DNA from: Saprospiraceae bacterium
Lineage (GTDB): Bacteria > Bacteroidota > Bacteroidia > Chitinophagales > Saprospiraceae
Assembly: GCA_029212405.1 (NCBI GenBank)
Contig: JARGNR010000002.1
Span: forward strand, 62,001-126,000
Direction of reading: 5' to 3'
DNA length: 64,000 nt
The number at the start of each line of letters is the position of its first letter. Within the stretch, counting starts at the first letter, position 1. The position numbers and the translations under genes are program-made. The notes beneath the pieces are model-generated. The model had not been told where the DNA came from. It worked only from the letters and a program-made list of their open reading frames with translations, and did not search any database. Positions 55,048 through 64,000 of the stretch are shown in pieces.

Positions 55048-55452
55048 ATGCAGAAAATAGAACATATTGGCATTGCTGTAAACTCATTGGAGGAGGGAGA
55101 GAAATTGTATGAATCCCTTTTAGGAGTACCTCCCTATAAAAGAGAAACGGTGGAATCTGAAAAAGTAGTCACTTCATTTTTTCGTCAAGGGCCCAATAAA
55201 ATCGAATTATTAGCACCTTTAGGCAACGATGGACCGATCAGTAAGTTTTTAGCAAAAAAAGGCCAAGGAATACATCATATAGCGTATGCTGTTACGGACA
55301 TCAAAGCAGAAATGCAACGCATGTCAAAGGAAGGGTTTGTACTCTTAAATGAAATACCAAAACGAGGAGCAGACAACAAATGGGTTTGTTTTTTACACCC
55401 AAAATCTGCAGGAGGAGTATTGGTAGAATTGTGCCAGGAAATCTCTGGTTGA
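55048..55452 (+). CDS. mce: Methylmalonyl-CoA epimerase
   Basis: A 134-residue vicinal-oxygen-chelate enzyme. Metal ligands are expected in KIEHIGIAV (His), KIELLAPLG (Glu), QGIHHIAYAV (His) and GGVLVELCQ (Glu), all present in the family order. It interconverts (R)- and (S)-methylmalonyl-CoA in propionate or odd-chain metabolism with methylmalonyl-CoA mutase, which is not in the window. It starts 8 bp after the outer-membrane protein gene. Confidence 0.93.
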   Translation: MQKIEHIGIAVNSLEEGEKLYESLLGVPPYKRETVESEKVVTSFFRQGPNKIELLAPLGNDGPISKFLAKKGQGIHHIAYAVTDIKAEMQRMSKEGFVLLNEIPKRGADNKWVCFLHPKSAGGVLVELCQEISG

Positions 55453-55453
55453 T

Positions 55454-56233
55454 ATGGAACTCGAATTATATCATTATGCTATTGCCATCACTGGTGGATT
55501 TGTTGCGGCAGTGATGAATACTTTGGCAGGATATGGTTCTATTATTACACTTACCATCTTGATGGATGTTCTAGGTTTACCAGCCAATATGGCCAATGGT
55601 ACCAATCGAGTGAATATTCTTTCCAATAGTTTGGCAGGGGCCATCGGCTATCAACAAAATGGAAAACTTGACCTTAGAAATGGAAAATGGATATTGATCA
55701 CGGTTTGTGTAGGTGCAGTTTGTGGAGTACTCTTAGCCATTAATGTAAGCAACGATCAATTTAGAGCTGTATTTAAGTACTTAATTGTTGTTCTGTTTTT
55801 ATCCATTATTATCAAACCCAAACGCTGGATAAAGGAAAATAGTACAGAAGTAAAAATTCCTGTTTGGAAAATGATTCTATTTTATTTCCCTATTGGTTTT
55901 TATGGGGGATTCATCCAAATGGGAATGGGAATAATATTTTTGATGGCAGGGGTTCTAGTTTCAGGATTTACCATTATACGAGCCAATGCACTTAAACTGG
56001 TTATTATATTTTTGTATACCATTTTGTCCCTCATTATTTTTCATTTTAATGGATTGGTGGATTGGAAAATTGGCGCAGTATTATCAATAGGTACAGCGCT
56101 AGGAGGGTACTTGACTGCGAGTTATTCCTCCAAAATCAAGAACGCAAATTTATACGCGTATAGATTTTTAGTTGTAGTTGTAGTTGCGGTACTCCTTTAC
56201 ACCTTTAATGTCTTTTCATTATTTTCTTTTTAA
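55454..56233 (+). CDS. TSUP (TauE/SafE)-family membrane permease
   Basis: A 259-residue inner-membrane protein with about eight hydrophobic helices and the two TSUP half-repeats: an N-terminal half with GGFVAAVMNTLAGYGSI and LPANMANGTNRVNIL, and a second half with YGGFIQMGMGIIFL and ANALKLVIIFLYT. TSUP proteins export or import sulphur-containing or organic anions such as sulphite, taurine or sulphoacetate. The gene starts 1 bp after mce; the substrate is not known. Confidence 0.88.
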   Translation: MELELYHYAIAITGGFVAAVMNTLAGYGSIITLTILMDVLGLPANMANGTNRVNILSNSLAGAIGYQQNGKLDLRNGKWILITVCVGAVCGVLLAINVSNDQFRAVFKYLIVVLFLSIIIKPKRWIKENSTEVKIPVWKMILFYFPIGFYGGFIQMGMGIIFLMAGVLVSGFTIIRANALKLVIIFLYTILSLIIFHFNGLVDWKIGAVLSIGTALGGYLTASYSSKIKNANLYAYRFLVVVVVAVLLYTFNVFSLFSF

Positions 56234-56382
56234 TAAAGATTGTTGCCCAATTCAGATTATTTATATTCCACCATATTTGTAATACCTGATAAGAATATCT
56301 TTTATATTTATCGAGTTTAAAAAAAAGATAATACCTTAGGCTGTCTTCTAGAGATACTCAATTTGAAATATTTAAAATCATA

Positions 56383-57021
56383 ATGGTTAATATGAAAAAT
56401 CAACTTCACAAGATACTTCCATTCATTGCTTTTACGCTGCTTCTCGTAAGTAGCTGTTCTACACAAAAAAGCAATACTTCTGATGGATACAAGTCAATTT
56501 TTAATGGTAAAAACTTAGATGGTTGGCAAAACCATGGGGCAGAAAAATGGTATGTCGAAGACGGAGAAATGATCTGTGAAAGTGGCCCAAAAGCAGAATA
56601 TGGATATTTGTCAACGGTGGAATACTATGATGATTTTGAATTGATGGTAGATTTTAAACAGGAAGCCAATGGAAATAGTGGAATTTTCTTTAGATCTACC
56701 GTGGAAGGCACTAAAGTGAGTGGGTGGCAAGTCGAAGTAGCACCTCCAAATCAACATTCAGGAGGTATTTATGAGTCATACGGAAGAGGTTGGTTGATCA
56801 AGCCGGATCCAGAAAAAGACAAAGCGCTCAAGATGGGAGACTGGAACACAATGAAGATCAGAGCAGTCGGGGGTACAATTACAACTTGGCTCAATGGAAC
56901 GGAAATGATCACAATAACAGACGAAAAAATTGGAGCTGGAAAAGGATCTATTGCTCTTCAAATACACGATGGAGGAGGAATAAAAGTAAGGTGGAAAAAT
57001 TTAAAAGTTAAGCAATTATAA
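56383..57021 (+). CDS. DUF1080 (3-keto-disaccharide hydrolase-like) lipoprotein
   Basis: A 212-residue lipoprotein (lipobox VSSC) made of one concanavalin-like DUF1080 domain: SIFNGKNLDGWQNHG, FELMVDFKQEANGNSGIFFR, WNTMKIRAVGGTITTWLNG and GSIALQIHDGGGIKVRWKNLKVK. DUF1080 proteins are 3-keto-glycoside hydrolases or laminarinase-like binding folds in Bacteroidota. A paralogue and a Gfo/Idh/MocA oxidoreductase follow, suggesting a 3-keto-glycoside pathway. Confidence 0.88.
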   Translation: MVNMKNQLHKILPFIAFTLLLVSSCSTQKSNTSDGYKSIFNGKNLDGWQNHGAEKWYVEDGEMICESGPKAEYGYLSTVEYYDDFELMVDFKQEANGNSGIFFRSTVEGTKVSGWQVEVAPPNQHSGGIYESYGRGWLIKPDPEKDKALKMGDWNTMKIRAVGGTITTWLNGTEMITITDEKIGAGKGSIALQIHDGGGIKVRWKNLKVKQL

Positions 57022-57058
57022 ATCGACCATTCAATCATTCTATTACCTTAAATATCAT

Positions 57059-57817
57059 ATGAAAAACATACTATACCTTTTTGCCATTAGCTTTTTAATT
57101 AGTGCGTGTAAAGAAAAAGCAGCACCATCTGAAACGAATGCTCAGGATGTTAAAAAAACTGCTGAGTCCGACAATTCTGAGTGGATATCACTCTTTGATG
57201 GTACGACTACAGATGGATGGAGAGCTTACAATGGTGATAAACTTCCTTCACAATGGGTCATCGTTGATGGGGCATTAACGTTTGATACTGAAGCCAGAAA
57301 AGAAGAAAATTTCACAGGCGGAAAAGATATCATTTACGCAGCAGAAGAATTCGACAACTTTGAGTTGAAAATGGAATGGAAACTTCCTGAAGGAGGAAAT
57401 AGTGGTATCTTTTACCATTGCAAGGAAGGATTTGAAAGTCCATATGAAGTAAGCCCAGAATACCAACTGCTGGATGATTTGGGATGGGAAAAGATCAACA
57501 ATGCCAAATTAGAAGAATGGCAAAAGTCAGGAGCGGATTATGCCATGTATGCACCGGATATTGAGAATAAAGTCTTGAATCCAGCAGGAGAATGGAATAC
57601 TTCCCGGATAGTATTTACTCCAGAATTAGCAGAATATTATTTGAATGGTAAGAAAATGGTTTCATTTGTGCCTTGGTCTGACGATTGGAATAAGCGAAAA
57701 GAAGAAAGTAAATGGAAAGATTTTCCGAATTATGGAAAATTCAAAAAAGGATTTATTGGACTTCAAGATCATGACAGTCCGCTCTGGTTCAAAAACATTA
57801 AAATTAAAAAGCTATAA
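57059..57817 (+). CDS. DUF1080 (3-keto-disaccharide hydrolase-like) lipoprotein, second copy
   Basis: A 252-residue lipoprotein (lipobox ISAC, Cys17). It is a longer DUF1080 domain than its neighbour, with SLFDGTTTDGWRAYNGDKLP, FELKMEWKLPEGGNSGIFYH, ILNPAGEWNTSRIV-type and GFIGLQDHDSPLWFKNIKI segments. The two copies are diverged and probably act on different sugar conjugates. The oxidoreductase gene starts 17 bp later, so the three are an operon. Confidence 0.88.
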   Translation: MKNILYLFAISFLISACKEKAAPSETNAQDVKKTAESDNSEWISLFDGTTTDGWRAYNGDKLPSQWVIVDGALTFDTEARKEENFTGGKDIIYAAEEFDNFELKMEWKLPEGGNSGIFYHCKEGFESPYEVSPEYQLLDDLGWEKINNAKLEEWQKSGADYAMYAPDIENKVLNPAGEWNTSRIVFTPELAEYYLNGKKMVSFVPWSDDWNKRKEESKWKDFPNYGKFKKGFIGLQDHDSPLWFKNIKIKKL

Positions 57818-57833
57818 TCGAAACGGGAATAAA

Positions 57834-59198
57834 ATGAAGAGTATAAAAAGAAGAACATTTTTGAAAAATTCTGCAATTGCAGCTACAGGTATTGTCCTTT
57901 TGCCATCGTGTGCAGAACCTACTACAAAGGCTGTAAAAAAGGAATTTTTGAGAACAGCCCATATTGGTGTTGGTGGAATGGGAATGGAGGATTTAAAAGC
58001 AATGGCCTCTCATTCCGCCGTGAAAGTGACTGCTTTATGTGATGTTGATTCCAGAGCGTTGGCAGCAGCTAAGGAAATGTTTCCAGAAGCAAAAACATAT
58101 GCTGATTATAGAAAGCTTTATGAAGAAATTGGTAGTGAAATAGACGCAGTAGTCGTTTCTACCCCCGATCATACCCACGCACCAGCATCCCTAAAAGCGA
58201 TGGAAATGGATAAGGCAGTGTATTGTCAAAAGCCTTTAACGCATCATGTTTCTGAAGCTAGAGCCATGAAAAAAATGGCTGAGGATAAGAAACTGATTAC
58301 TCAAATGGGGATTCAGGTACACTCTTTTTACGATTATATGATGGGGACTTTATTGATTCGATCTGGGATCATCGGTAAAGTGAATACGGTTCGTGCCTGG
58401 TCTCCTAAAAACTGGGGCTATGATGGTCCAGAGCCAGAAGGGAAAGATGAAGTTCCAGAATATTTGGATTGGAACTTATGGTTGGGTACCGCAGCTGAGC
58501 GTCCTTATAAAGAAGGAGTTTATCATCCTGGAAATTGGCGAAAACTTCTAGATTATGGGTGTGGTACATTGGGTGATATGGGAGTACATATATTTGACAC
58601 GCCGTATAATGCGTTGGAATTAGATATCCCTAAAACAATAAAAAATGAATGTAGAGAGCCAAATGGATTTGGTTTTCCAGAAAATAATATAGTTACCTAT
58701 GAATTTCCAGGAACAAAGTATACTACTGATAATTTTAAGTGGGTATGGTACGATGGGCCTGGGGCACCAGCAGGACACGAAGAATTGCAACTGCCTGACG
58801 GGGAAACACTTCCAGATCAAGGCGCTATGTTTGTAGGAGAGAAAGGAAGTTTGTTATTACCTCACTTTATGGCCATACCAAAGTTAATTGTGGATGGAGC
58901 GTATGTTGATATAAGCAAAGAAATTGCAGAAATTGAAAAATCTGCTGATATGGGGACACCAATCCGAGAATACGAATCCGAGAGTAAGAAACATTACCAT
59001 CAATTTGTCGATGCTTGTCTTGGTAAAGATGAATGTACAGCACCATTTTCCTATGCAGCTCGATTGACGGAAACCATTCTACTGGGTGTAATTGCGGGAA
59101 GATTCCCGAATCAGACCTTGAATTGGAATTCGGAGACACAGCTGTTTGATCAAGTAGAGGCAAATGCTTTTTTAGATGGGATGTATCGAAAATATTAG
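57834..59198 (+). CDS. Gfo/Idh/MocA oxidoreductase with Tat lipoprotein signal
   Basis: The frame is open upstream, but the ATG at 57834 starts a twin-arginine signal (KRRTFLKNSAIAATGIVLL) with a PSC lipobox. The 454-residue product has a Rossmann fold with HIGVGGMGMEDLKAM for NAD binding, the family motif YCQKPLTHHVSEA (the conserved Lys of the K-P motif) and a C-terminal alpha/beta domain (DYGCGTLGDMGVHIFDTP). Periplasmic, folded-export members oxidise sugars to 3-keto sugars or related products, which would be split by the two DUF1080 proteins encoded upstream. Confidence 0.9.
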   Translation: MKSIKRRTFLKNSAIAATGIVLLPSCAEPTTKAVKKEFLRTAHIGVGGMGMEDLKAMASHSAVKVTALCDVDSRALAAAKEMFPEAKTYADYRKLYEEIGSEIDAVVVSTPDHTHAPASLKAMEMDKAVYCQKPLTHHVSEARAMKKMAEDKKLITQMGIQVHSFYDYMMGTLLIRSGIIGKVNTVRAWSPKNWGYDGPEPEGKDEVPEYLDWNLWLGTAAERPYKEGVYHPGNWRKLLDYGCGTLGDMGVHIFDTPYNALELDIPKTIKNECREPNGFGFPENNIVTYEFPGTKYTTDNFKWVWYDGPGAPAGHEELQLPDGETLPDQGAMFVGEKGSLLLPHFMAIPKLIVDGAYVDISKEIAEIEKSADMGTPIREYESESKKHYHQFVDACLGKDECTAPFSYAARLTETILLGVIAGRFPNQTLNWNSETQLFDQVEANAFLDGMYRKY

Positions 59199-59506
59199 AA
59201 ATGGTGTTTTTACTCAATTCATGTGAGTGTTTGATAGGCAAGCAAGAGGTCTTGAGTTCAAATACATGAGGTGTTGAATTAGAACGTATAAGTGAGTTTT
59301 CACAGAGGCGCAAGTATAAATTTGAACACTAGTTAAAGACCAGGATGATTGAATTGGGTCAATGAAAATTGAATTCATTTACAGAGATTTTACTAAGATT
59401 GTATTGAATATGGTAAAATTTCTATAATTCAGATTGTCTTGTTGTGGTACGGGCATTTTGCCCATGGGTTTTACAAAACATCTATCTTTTTTATACGGAA
59501 TTTTTA
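59199..59506. other. Intergenic stretch between convergent genes
   Basis: The gap between the oxidoreductase and the hybrid kinase genes (308 bp) shows only a weak GGGC-ATTTT-GCCC hairpin near 59450; no strong terminator, RNA or small gene is evident. Confidence 0.5.
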
Positions 59507-62500
59507 CTAGATATCCTTTGACAATAATTTTTTCATGGCAGCAAATAGTTCTTCTTTCACAATGGGTTTTGTTGCACAATCATTCATTCCTGCATCAATG
59601 CATTCTTTGATTTGTTGAGGAATGGCACTCGCTGTCAATCCTAGAATGGGAACGGTTTTAAAGTAGGATTCTCCCATTTCACGAATTTTCTTTGTTGACT
59701 CTATTCCATCCATAATTGGCATTTTAACATCCATAAGGACGATATCGTATGACTTAGTCTTTATTTTATTAATCGCTATTTTTCCATTTTCTGCAGAATC
59801 AATACGAAGATTCTTAATATGCTTCTTAAGTAATTCGGTAGCTAGGAATTGATTGATTTCATTGTCTTCGACTAATAGAATATTAATGTCACTGAGCAAA
59901 TTTTCTGGAGTGGTTTCATTGCTTTTGGATTTCACTTCATCTGATATACCATAAGGCAATAACACCGTAAAACAGGAACCTTCATTTTCAACAGAGTCTA
60001 CGTGAATGCTTCCATTCTGAGCTTCTACTATTTCTTTAGTTATGGAGAGCCCTAAGCCAGTACCTATTGAGCGAATGGCGCTGGAATCAGTAACCTGCTC
60101 AAAACTATTGAAGATCGTTTTTAATTTATTAGGCGGTATTCCTATTCCAGAGTCTTTAATTTTAATTGACAAAACTAGAGTGGATATATTCCTTTCTTTC
60201 TGCTGAATATCTATATCTATGTATCCAGAGTTTGTAAACTTAATCGCATTTCCAATCAGATTTGTCAACACTTGGAAAAGTCTTGTTTTGTCACCCACAA
60301 GAATTTCAGGAATTGAAGAGTCGATAGATAACCTATGTTCCAGTCCTTTTTCCAATATTTTATGATTTAGGAGGTTGACAATCTGATTTGTTACACTCCT
60401 TAGGTGAAACGGTTCCGACTTGATACTTAATTTCCCACTTTCTATTTTCGATTGGTCCAAAATATCGTTTATAATGAGTACCAAGTTTTCGCCTGATACG
60501 TTGATGGCATCTACATATTTCCTTTGCTTTTCGTCTAACTCTGTATCAAGAAGTAATTTATTCAGACCAATGATACCATTCATTGGAGTACGGATTTCAT
60601 GACTCATATTTGCCAAAAACTTACTCTTGTATTGAGAATTTCTTTGTTCTACTTTCAATCGCTCATTGCGAGCTTTGATTTGGTACAAAGCAATAAGGAG
60701 TAAAGTAAAAAGAAGGATGCCGCCTCCAAACAAAATGTAATGACTAAGCGGTCGATTTACCTTGATCATTAACTCAATATTCTCTACAGATTGTATACCG
60801 TCCTCATTGGTTGCTCTTACTTGAAATGTATAATTACCTGGTGGCAAACCAGAAATTACGACTTCTCGATTACTATTGTTGTCTATCCATTCTGTACCAA
60901 AGAAGTCGAGTACTCGATACTCATACTTCATTCCGTTAACATCATTTATTCCAAGGCTTGAATAGTGAATAACAATGTTGTTCGCTTCATCCGCTTCAAG
61001 TAGTATGGATTGAATATATTCTAGACTCGTTTCTAATTGTTTATTTTTGTTGTCAACTTGGATCTCTGATAATACAAGTCTAGGAGGTTGTGTGTTTTTA
61101 AATATGGTTTTGGGATTGATAAGCACGGCTCCATCGCCTCCACCAAGAATTACCCTTCCGTCATTTGTTTTATTTCCTGAAGATGTAATGCATCCACCAT
61201 ATTCTTCCTTTATATCATAAAACGTAAAGGAATCATCAACTCCTGAAAATTTTGCGAGTGTCGAACCGCAAATAGAAATCCAAACATCTCCATTATTGTC
61301 AGCATACGCCGCTGTAATCGTGCGATCATCAAATTTAAAATTCGTGAACGACTTATTTTTTTTATCAAAATAACTAAACGTACGATAGCCACACAAATAT
61401 ATTCGATCACCAAAAACGTCAATATTATAAGCCCCTGTATCCCAAAACGCCTTTGGATTATTTGGGTCAGAATTGAAAGCTTGCAATTCATCTTTTTTAG
61501 TATCATATGAGCAAAGCCTACCTCCGTTTATTGTCCATATTATTCCCTGAGAGTCTTGAGTCAATACAAAACTGGAATTGTTTTTTAGAGAAGGGTCATA
61601 TTTTTTAGGATAAATATAGGTGGTGTCCTCTGTGATGTGATTATATCTACAAAGACCGTTATTCGTACAAATCCATATCAATGAATCATTGGTCATATCC
61701 AATTTTAGCTGATAGATTTGACGACCATTAAAGAAATGTCTATCTTTTATATTGTTAAAACTTCCATTAGAATTATTCCGTCGGTAAATACCATCATTTT
61801 TGATTGTAAACCATAGGTCACCTTTTTCGTTGCCATCAAATCCGTATATATTTCTGATTCGGTTTTGCATGTAAGGTTCGAAATGAATACTTTTGGATAC
61901 TCCGTTTATACTGTCCCGCATAAATACTCCTCCCATTGTTGATATCCATAGTTTTCCAAGTGGGTCATGATACAATCGAAGAATTGAATTCACTTGATTA
62001 TTTATACCAGGTGCATTAATCAATGATTTAAACTTTTTCCTTTCTGGAGCTTCAATAATATTTAATTCGTTAAATAATCCGACCAGAATATTTCCAGCCC
62101 TATCATGATTTAGGGAATAGACAACATTATACGATAGTCCTCCTGGGTTTGAAGTACTATACGTAAAGAAATTTTCTACTTTTTTCTGCTTCACATTGTA
62201 TTTTACGACTCCATTAAGCGTTCCGATATGCAGATACCCTTTGGGATACTCGATCAATGCCATAATGGCCAACGGGTTACCATCAATTTCTATGATTTCC
62301 TTTTTATATTCTCCAGATAAGGGATTAAACTTGTACAAACCGTTTGCATTGCCTGTCCAAATATTGTCATACACATCGATTACAATACCTTTGATTGCAC
62401 TGTATGTATCTTCAGCTTTTGGAATGGGATAGAATGTTAAACTGGTATCTTCTTGGGTAGCTTTAAATATTCCTCCTACAGCACCAATCCAAATATTATC

Positions 62501-63058
62501 TACATCGTCTACAAGAATTTGTGGGGTATGTCTTTCACTTCGAAATTCAGGATGTGTGTATCTCTTAAATGTTTGATTTGTTGGATCAAAAATGTCCATA
62601 CCTTTCGTGTGGGTAATACAAATTTTATAATCGGATGTTTCAGCGATGGCATGTATGTTATTGCTTGCTGGTGAATTAACATTATTCGGATCATGATAAT
62701 ATGTATGAAATTTCTCTGTTACCCGATCAAAGTTACTAAAACCACCCTTTGTTGCTACATAGTATTGTCCATCTGAAGATTCAAAAAAGAAGTGAGTCCA
62801 AGAGTTTGGAATAGAGGTAGAATCTCCAGAAATATGGCTATAGTTTACGAATTTATGACCATCATATTTTCCAAGTCCTGACATTGTGCTGGCCCAGATA
62901 TAACCCTTGCTATCTTCCATAACATGAAACACATGAGGACCAGGCATTCCTTCATCTACTCCCAAATGTTGTATAAAGGTCTTTTCTTGCTGTGCTATAC
63001 ATACGACAGAAGTCAAAATGAGAAGAAGCAATATGTAAAGGTCTCTCTGCTGTTTCAT
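59507..63058 (-). CDS. Hybrid two-component sensor kinase with periplasmic propeller, Y_Y_Y and receiver domain
   Basis: An 1183-residue inner-membrane protein with a signal peptide (to TSVVCIAQ), a large periplasmic propeller sensor (about residues 25-690, repeated [16 protein letters not shown]-type blades), a Y_Y_Y domain (about 690-770), a transmembrane helix (about 773-795), a HisKA domain with His820 in [12 protein letters not shown], a HATPase domain ([34 protein letters not shown]) and a receiver domain with Asp1110 in IVLMDVKMP. It lacks the C-terminal AraC HTH of classical hybrid systems, so it needs an external partner. It may sense a glycan linked to the DUF1080 operon across the convergent gap. 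Confidence 0.9.
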   Translation of the reverse strand: MKQQRDLYILLLLILTSVVCIAQQEKTFIQHLGVDEGMPGPHVFHVMEDSKGYIWASTMSGLGKYDGHKFVNYSHISGDSTSIPNSWTHFFFESSDGQYYVATKGGFSNFDRVTEKFHTYYHDPNNVNSPASNNIHAIAETSDYKICITHTKGMDIFDPTNQTFKRYTHPEFRSERHTPQILVDDVDNIWIGAVGGIFKATQEDTSLTFYPIPKAEDTYSAIKGIVIDVYDNIWTGNANGLYKFNPLSGEYKKEIIEIDGNPLAIMALIEYPKGYLHIGTLNGVVKYNVKQKKVENFFTYSTSNPGGLSYNVVYSLNHDRAGNILVGLFNELNIIEAPERKKFKSLINAPGINNQVNSILRLYHDPLGKLWISTMGGVFMRDSINGVSKSIHFEPYMQNRIRNIYGFDGNEKGDLWFTIKNDGIYRRNNSNGSFNNIKDRHFFNGRQIYQLKLDMTNDSLIWICTNNGLCRYNHITEDTTYIYPKKYDPSLKNNSSFVLTQDSQGIIWTINGGRLCSYDTKKDELQAFNSDPNNPKAFWDTGAYNIDVFGDRIYLCGYRTFSYFDKKNKSFTNFKFDDRTITAAYADNNGDVWISICGSTLAKFSGVDDSFTFYDIKEEYGGCITSSGNKTNDGRVILGGGDGAVLINPKTIFKNTQPPRLVLSEIQVDNKNKQLETSLEYIQSILLEADEANNIVIHYSSLGINDVNGMKYEYRVLDFFGTEWIDNNSNREVVISGLPPGNYTFQVRATNEDGIQSVENIELMIKVNRPLSHYILFGGGILLFTLLLIALYQIKARNERLKVEQRNSQYKSKFLANMSHEIRTPMNGIIGLNKLLLDTELDEKQRKYVDAINVSGENLVLIINDILDQSKIESGKLSIKSEPFHLRSVTNQIVNLLNHKILEKGLEHRLSIDSSIPEILVGDKTRLFQVLTNLIGNAIKFTNSGYIDIDIQQKERNISTLVLSIKIKDSGIGIPPNKLKTIFNSFEQVTDSSAIRSIGTGLGLSITKEIVEAQNGSIHVDSVENEGSCFTVLLPYGISDEVKSKSNETTPENLLSDINILLVEDNEINQFLATELLKKHIKNLRIDSAENGKIAINKIKTKSYDIVLMDVKMPIMDGIESTKKIREMGESYFKTVPILGLTASAIPQQIKECIDAGMNDCATKPIVKEELFAAMKKLLSKDI

Positions 63059-63078
63059 TTTTTTATATAGAAAGGCGG

Positions 63079-63104
63079 ATACTTAAAGTATACTTAAAAG
63101 TACT
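63079..63104 (-). promoter_or_regulatory. Direct repeats upstream of the sensor kinase gene
   Basis: ATACTTAAA occurs at 63079-63087 and again at 63090-63098, i.e. 11 bp apart, one helical turn, followed by a related AAGTACT. They lie 21-46 bp upstream of the sensor kinase start and may be a regulator site. Confidence 0.3.
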
Positions 63105-63141
63105 ATAATTCTCAAATATCAAATAATTCAAAAAACAGAGA

Positions 63142-63175
63142 ATAGGAAGCTACCTCTTTGATAGTAACTTCCTAT
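63142..63175 (-). terminator. Hairpin after the SprB-repeat protein gene
   Basis: ATAGGAAG / CTTCCTAT (8 bp) with a partly paired 18-nt loop follows the stop of the SprB-repeat gene on the minus strand by 40 bp. A TTTTTT run appears only 8 bp later, so this is a likely but imperfect terminator. Confidence 0.5.
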
Positions 63176-63214
63176 AGAATCACAGAAATAATACTTTTTA
63201 AAGTGTACTACTAT

Positions 63215-64000
63215 TTAATTCTTGGTTTTTACAAAGGATTGAGCCCAAAACCCCTCATCGGTTAATATTTCAAGTGTGTAAAGCCCCGGCGTCAAATCAC
63301 TTACATCAATTCTACTCGAATACTTATCTTTTTGTTTACGCTCACCTAAAGTATTATAAATGTAAAGTGATTGAATAGTGTAGTTCTCTTCTGGTGTAAT
63401 TTCTATGTAATCCACACATGGATTTGGATAGGTTTTGAATGCTGAGGTTACTAGTTGTTTTACAGATGTGGAATTTTCAACACAAACACTATCTAGAAAA
63501 GTAGTACACACATTTTCATCCACAACTATGATTTCATAACATCCAGTAAGGAGATTTTGAAATTCATTTGATAAGGGATCATGATCTATTGCCTCTCCAT
63601 TTTGATTAATAAAGTAGGAATACGGAGGTACACCTCCTTCTACAGAGGCTATGATTGAGCCTCCATCGTTTCCATTAGCGGGAATGATTTCTTTTATGCT
63701 TAGTTCCAGCAATTCGGGTTCTTCGATATTGATATCTGCTGTATATAGACAATTATCAGCTTTCACAAGATCAAGCAGATACAATCCAGCACATAGGTCT
63801 TCTCTTATAATTGCTGTAGACCCATCTTCCCAAAGTATATCTTGAAAATCATCTCCGTTGGATAAACCAAAAATTTCAATTCGTCCGTCACATTCATTGA
63901 AACAATCAATATGTTCTGATTCATACTGTACCGTAGTCTGAGCACATTCGTACGGGTCAACAATCACAACCACATTTCCTGAACATTCTACCATATTAGA
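63215..64000 (-). CDS. SprB-repeat T9SS protein, C-terminal part (truncated by window end)
   Basis: The frame is open to the right window edge, so only about 262 C-terminal residues are visible. They contain SprB-type or PKD-like repeat units (FNECDGRIEIFGLSNGDDFQ, GGSIIASVEGGVPPYSYF) and a T9SS type A sorting domain (from about YPNPCVDYIEITPEENYTI to the end). It should be a large cell-surface or secreted protein, possibly an adhesin. It is co-directional with the sensor kinase gene. Confidence 0.85.
   Translation of the reverse strand, partial: SNMVECSGNVVVIVDPYECAQTTVQYESEHIDCFNECDGRIEIFGLSNGDDFQDILWEDGSTAIIREDLCAGLYLLDLVKADNCLYTADINIEEPELLELSIKEIIPANGNDGGSIIASVEGGVPPYSYFINQNGEAIDHDPLSNEFQNLLTGCYEIIVVDENVCTTFLDSVCVENSTSVKQLVTSAFKTYPNPCVDYIEITPEENYTIQSLYIYNTLGERKQKDKYSSRIDVSDLTPGLYTLEILTDEGFWAQSFVKTKN

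Noticed and set aside
57645-57833. N-terminal extension of the Gfo/Idh/MocA protein
   Set aside because: It overlaps the end of the DUF1080 gene in another frame and would hide the twin-arginine signal that starts at the ATG at 57834.

Overview
The window looks like chromosomal DNA of a free-living, probably marine, AT-rich member of the Bacteroidota. Several lines support this: secreted proteins with type IX secretion (T9SS) C-terminal domains carrying the YPNP motif, SprB-type repeats, many Bacteroidota-style lipoproteins, TAnnTTTG-type promoter boxes (best case upstream of xth), DUF6029/Omp28 pairs and Y_Y_Y-type sensors. The exact class cannot be fixed by eye. I see no phage, transposase, integrase or CRISPR array.

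Layout. (1) 1-14.3 kb: a beta-glucan (laminarin-type) utilization operon on the + strand: a GH149-like beta-1,3-glucan phosphorylase cut by the window edge, a lipoprotein GH17, a lipoprotein GH30, a GPH-family sugar symporter, two GH17 enzymes without signal peptides, and a secreted T9SS binding protein with repeated domains. A strong terminator follows, then a membrane-spanning sensor with a LuxR-type HTH that probably controls the operon. The logic is: bind and trim glucan outside, import oligosaccharides, then hydrolyse and phosphorolyse them inside. SusC/SusD genes are not in the window. (2) 14.4-18.6 kb: a fasciclin protein divergent from an ECF sigma/RskA anti-sigma pair, then a Rieske oxygenase and a TPR lipoprotein. 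(3) 18.7-29.6 kb: a small putative nuclease; a DsbD homologue with duplicated sensor domains plus a stand-alone copy of that domain; a class A beta-lactamase-like serine hydrolase with a DinB/YfiT protein; a plug/vWA/T9SS fusion; and an Omp28-DUF6029-TlpA redox group.

(4) 29.6-30.7 kb: the most unusual stretch, without credible protein genes. On the - strand it holds five units that all start with the same tRNA-Leu-like acceptor/D-arm sequence. Two of them (164 nt) close into a full tRNA-like cloverleaf with a 94-nt variable region. Three others (149-152 nt) keep tRNA-like arms with compensatory changes. A perfect 322-bp duplication contains one unit of each main kind. This is my candidate for an undescribed structured-RNA array.

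(5) 30.9-45.8 kb: mostly housekeeping genes: ComM/YifB AAA protein, prohibitin, M14 and M1 peptidases, a di-haem cytochrome c peroxidase, Xaa-Pro aminopeptidase, sigma-54 (rpoN) and two small unknowns. (6) 46-53.6 kb: two giant secreted proteins (a sortilin-like beta-propeller protein and an M36 metalloprotease) that share a roughly 240-residue C-terminal CUB plus tail module. (7) 53.7-59.2 kb: xth, a small outer-membrane protein, methylmalonyl-CoA epimerase and a TSUP permease, then a group of two DUF1080 lipoproteins and a Gfo/Idh/MocA oxidoreductase. (8) 59.5-64 kb: a hybrid sensor kinase and the C-terminal part of a SprB-repeat T9SS protein cut by the window end.
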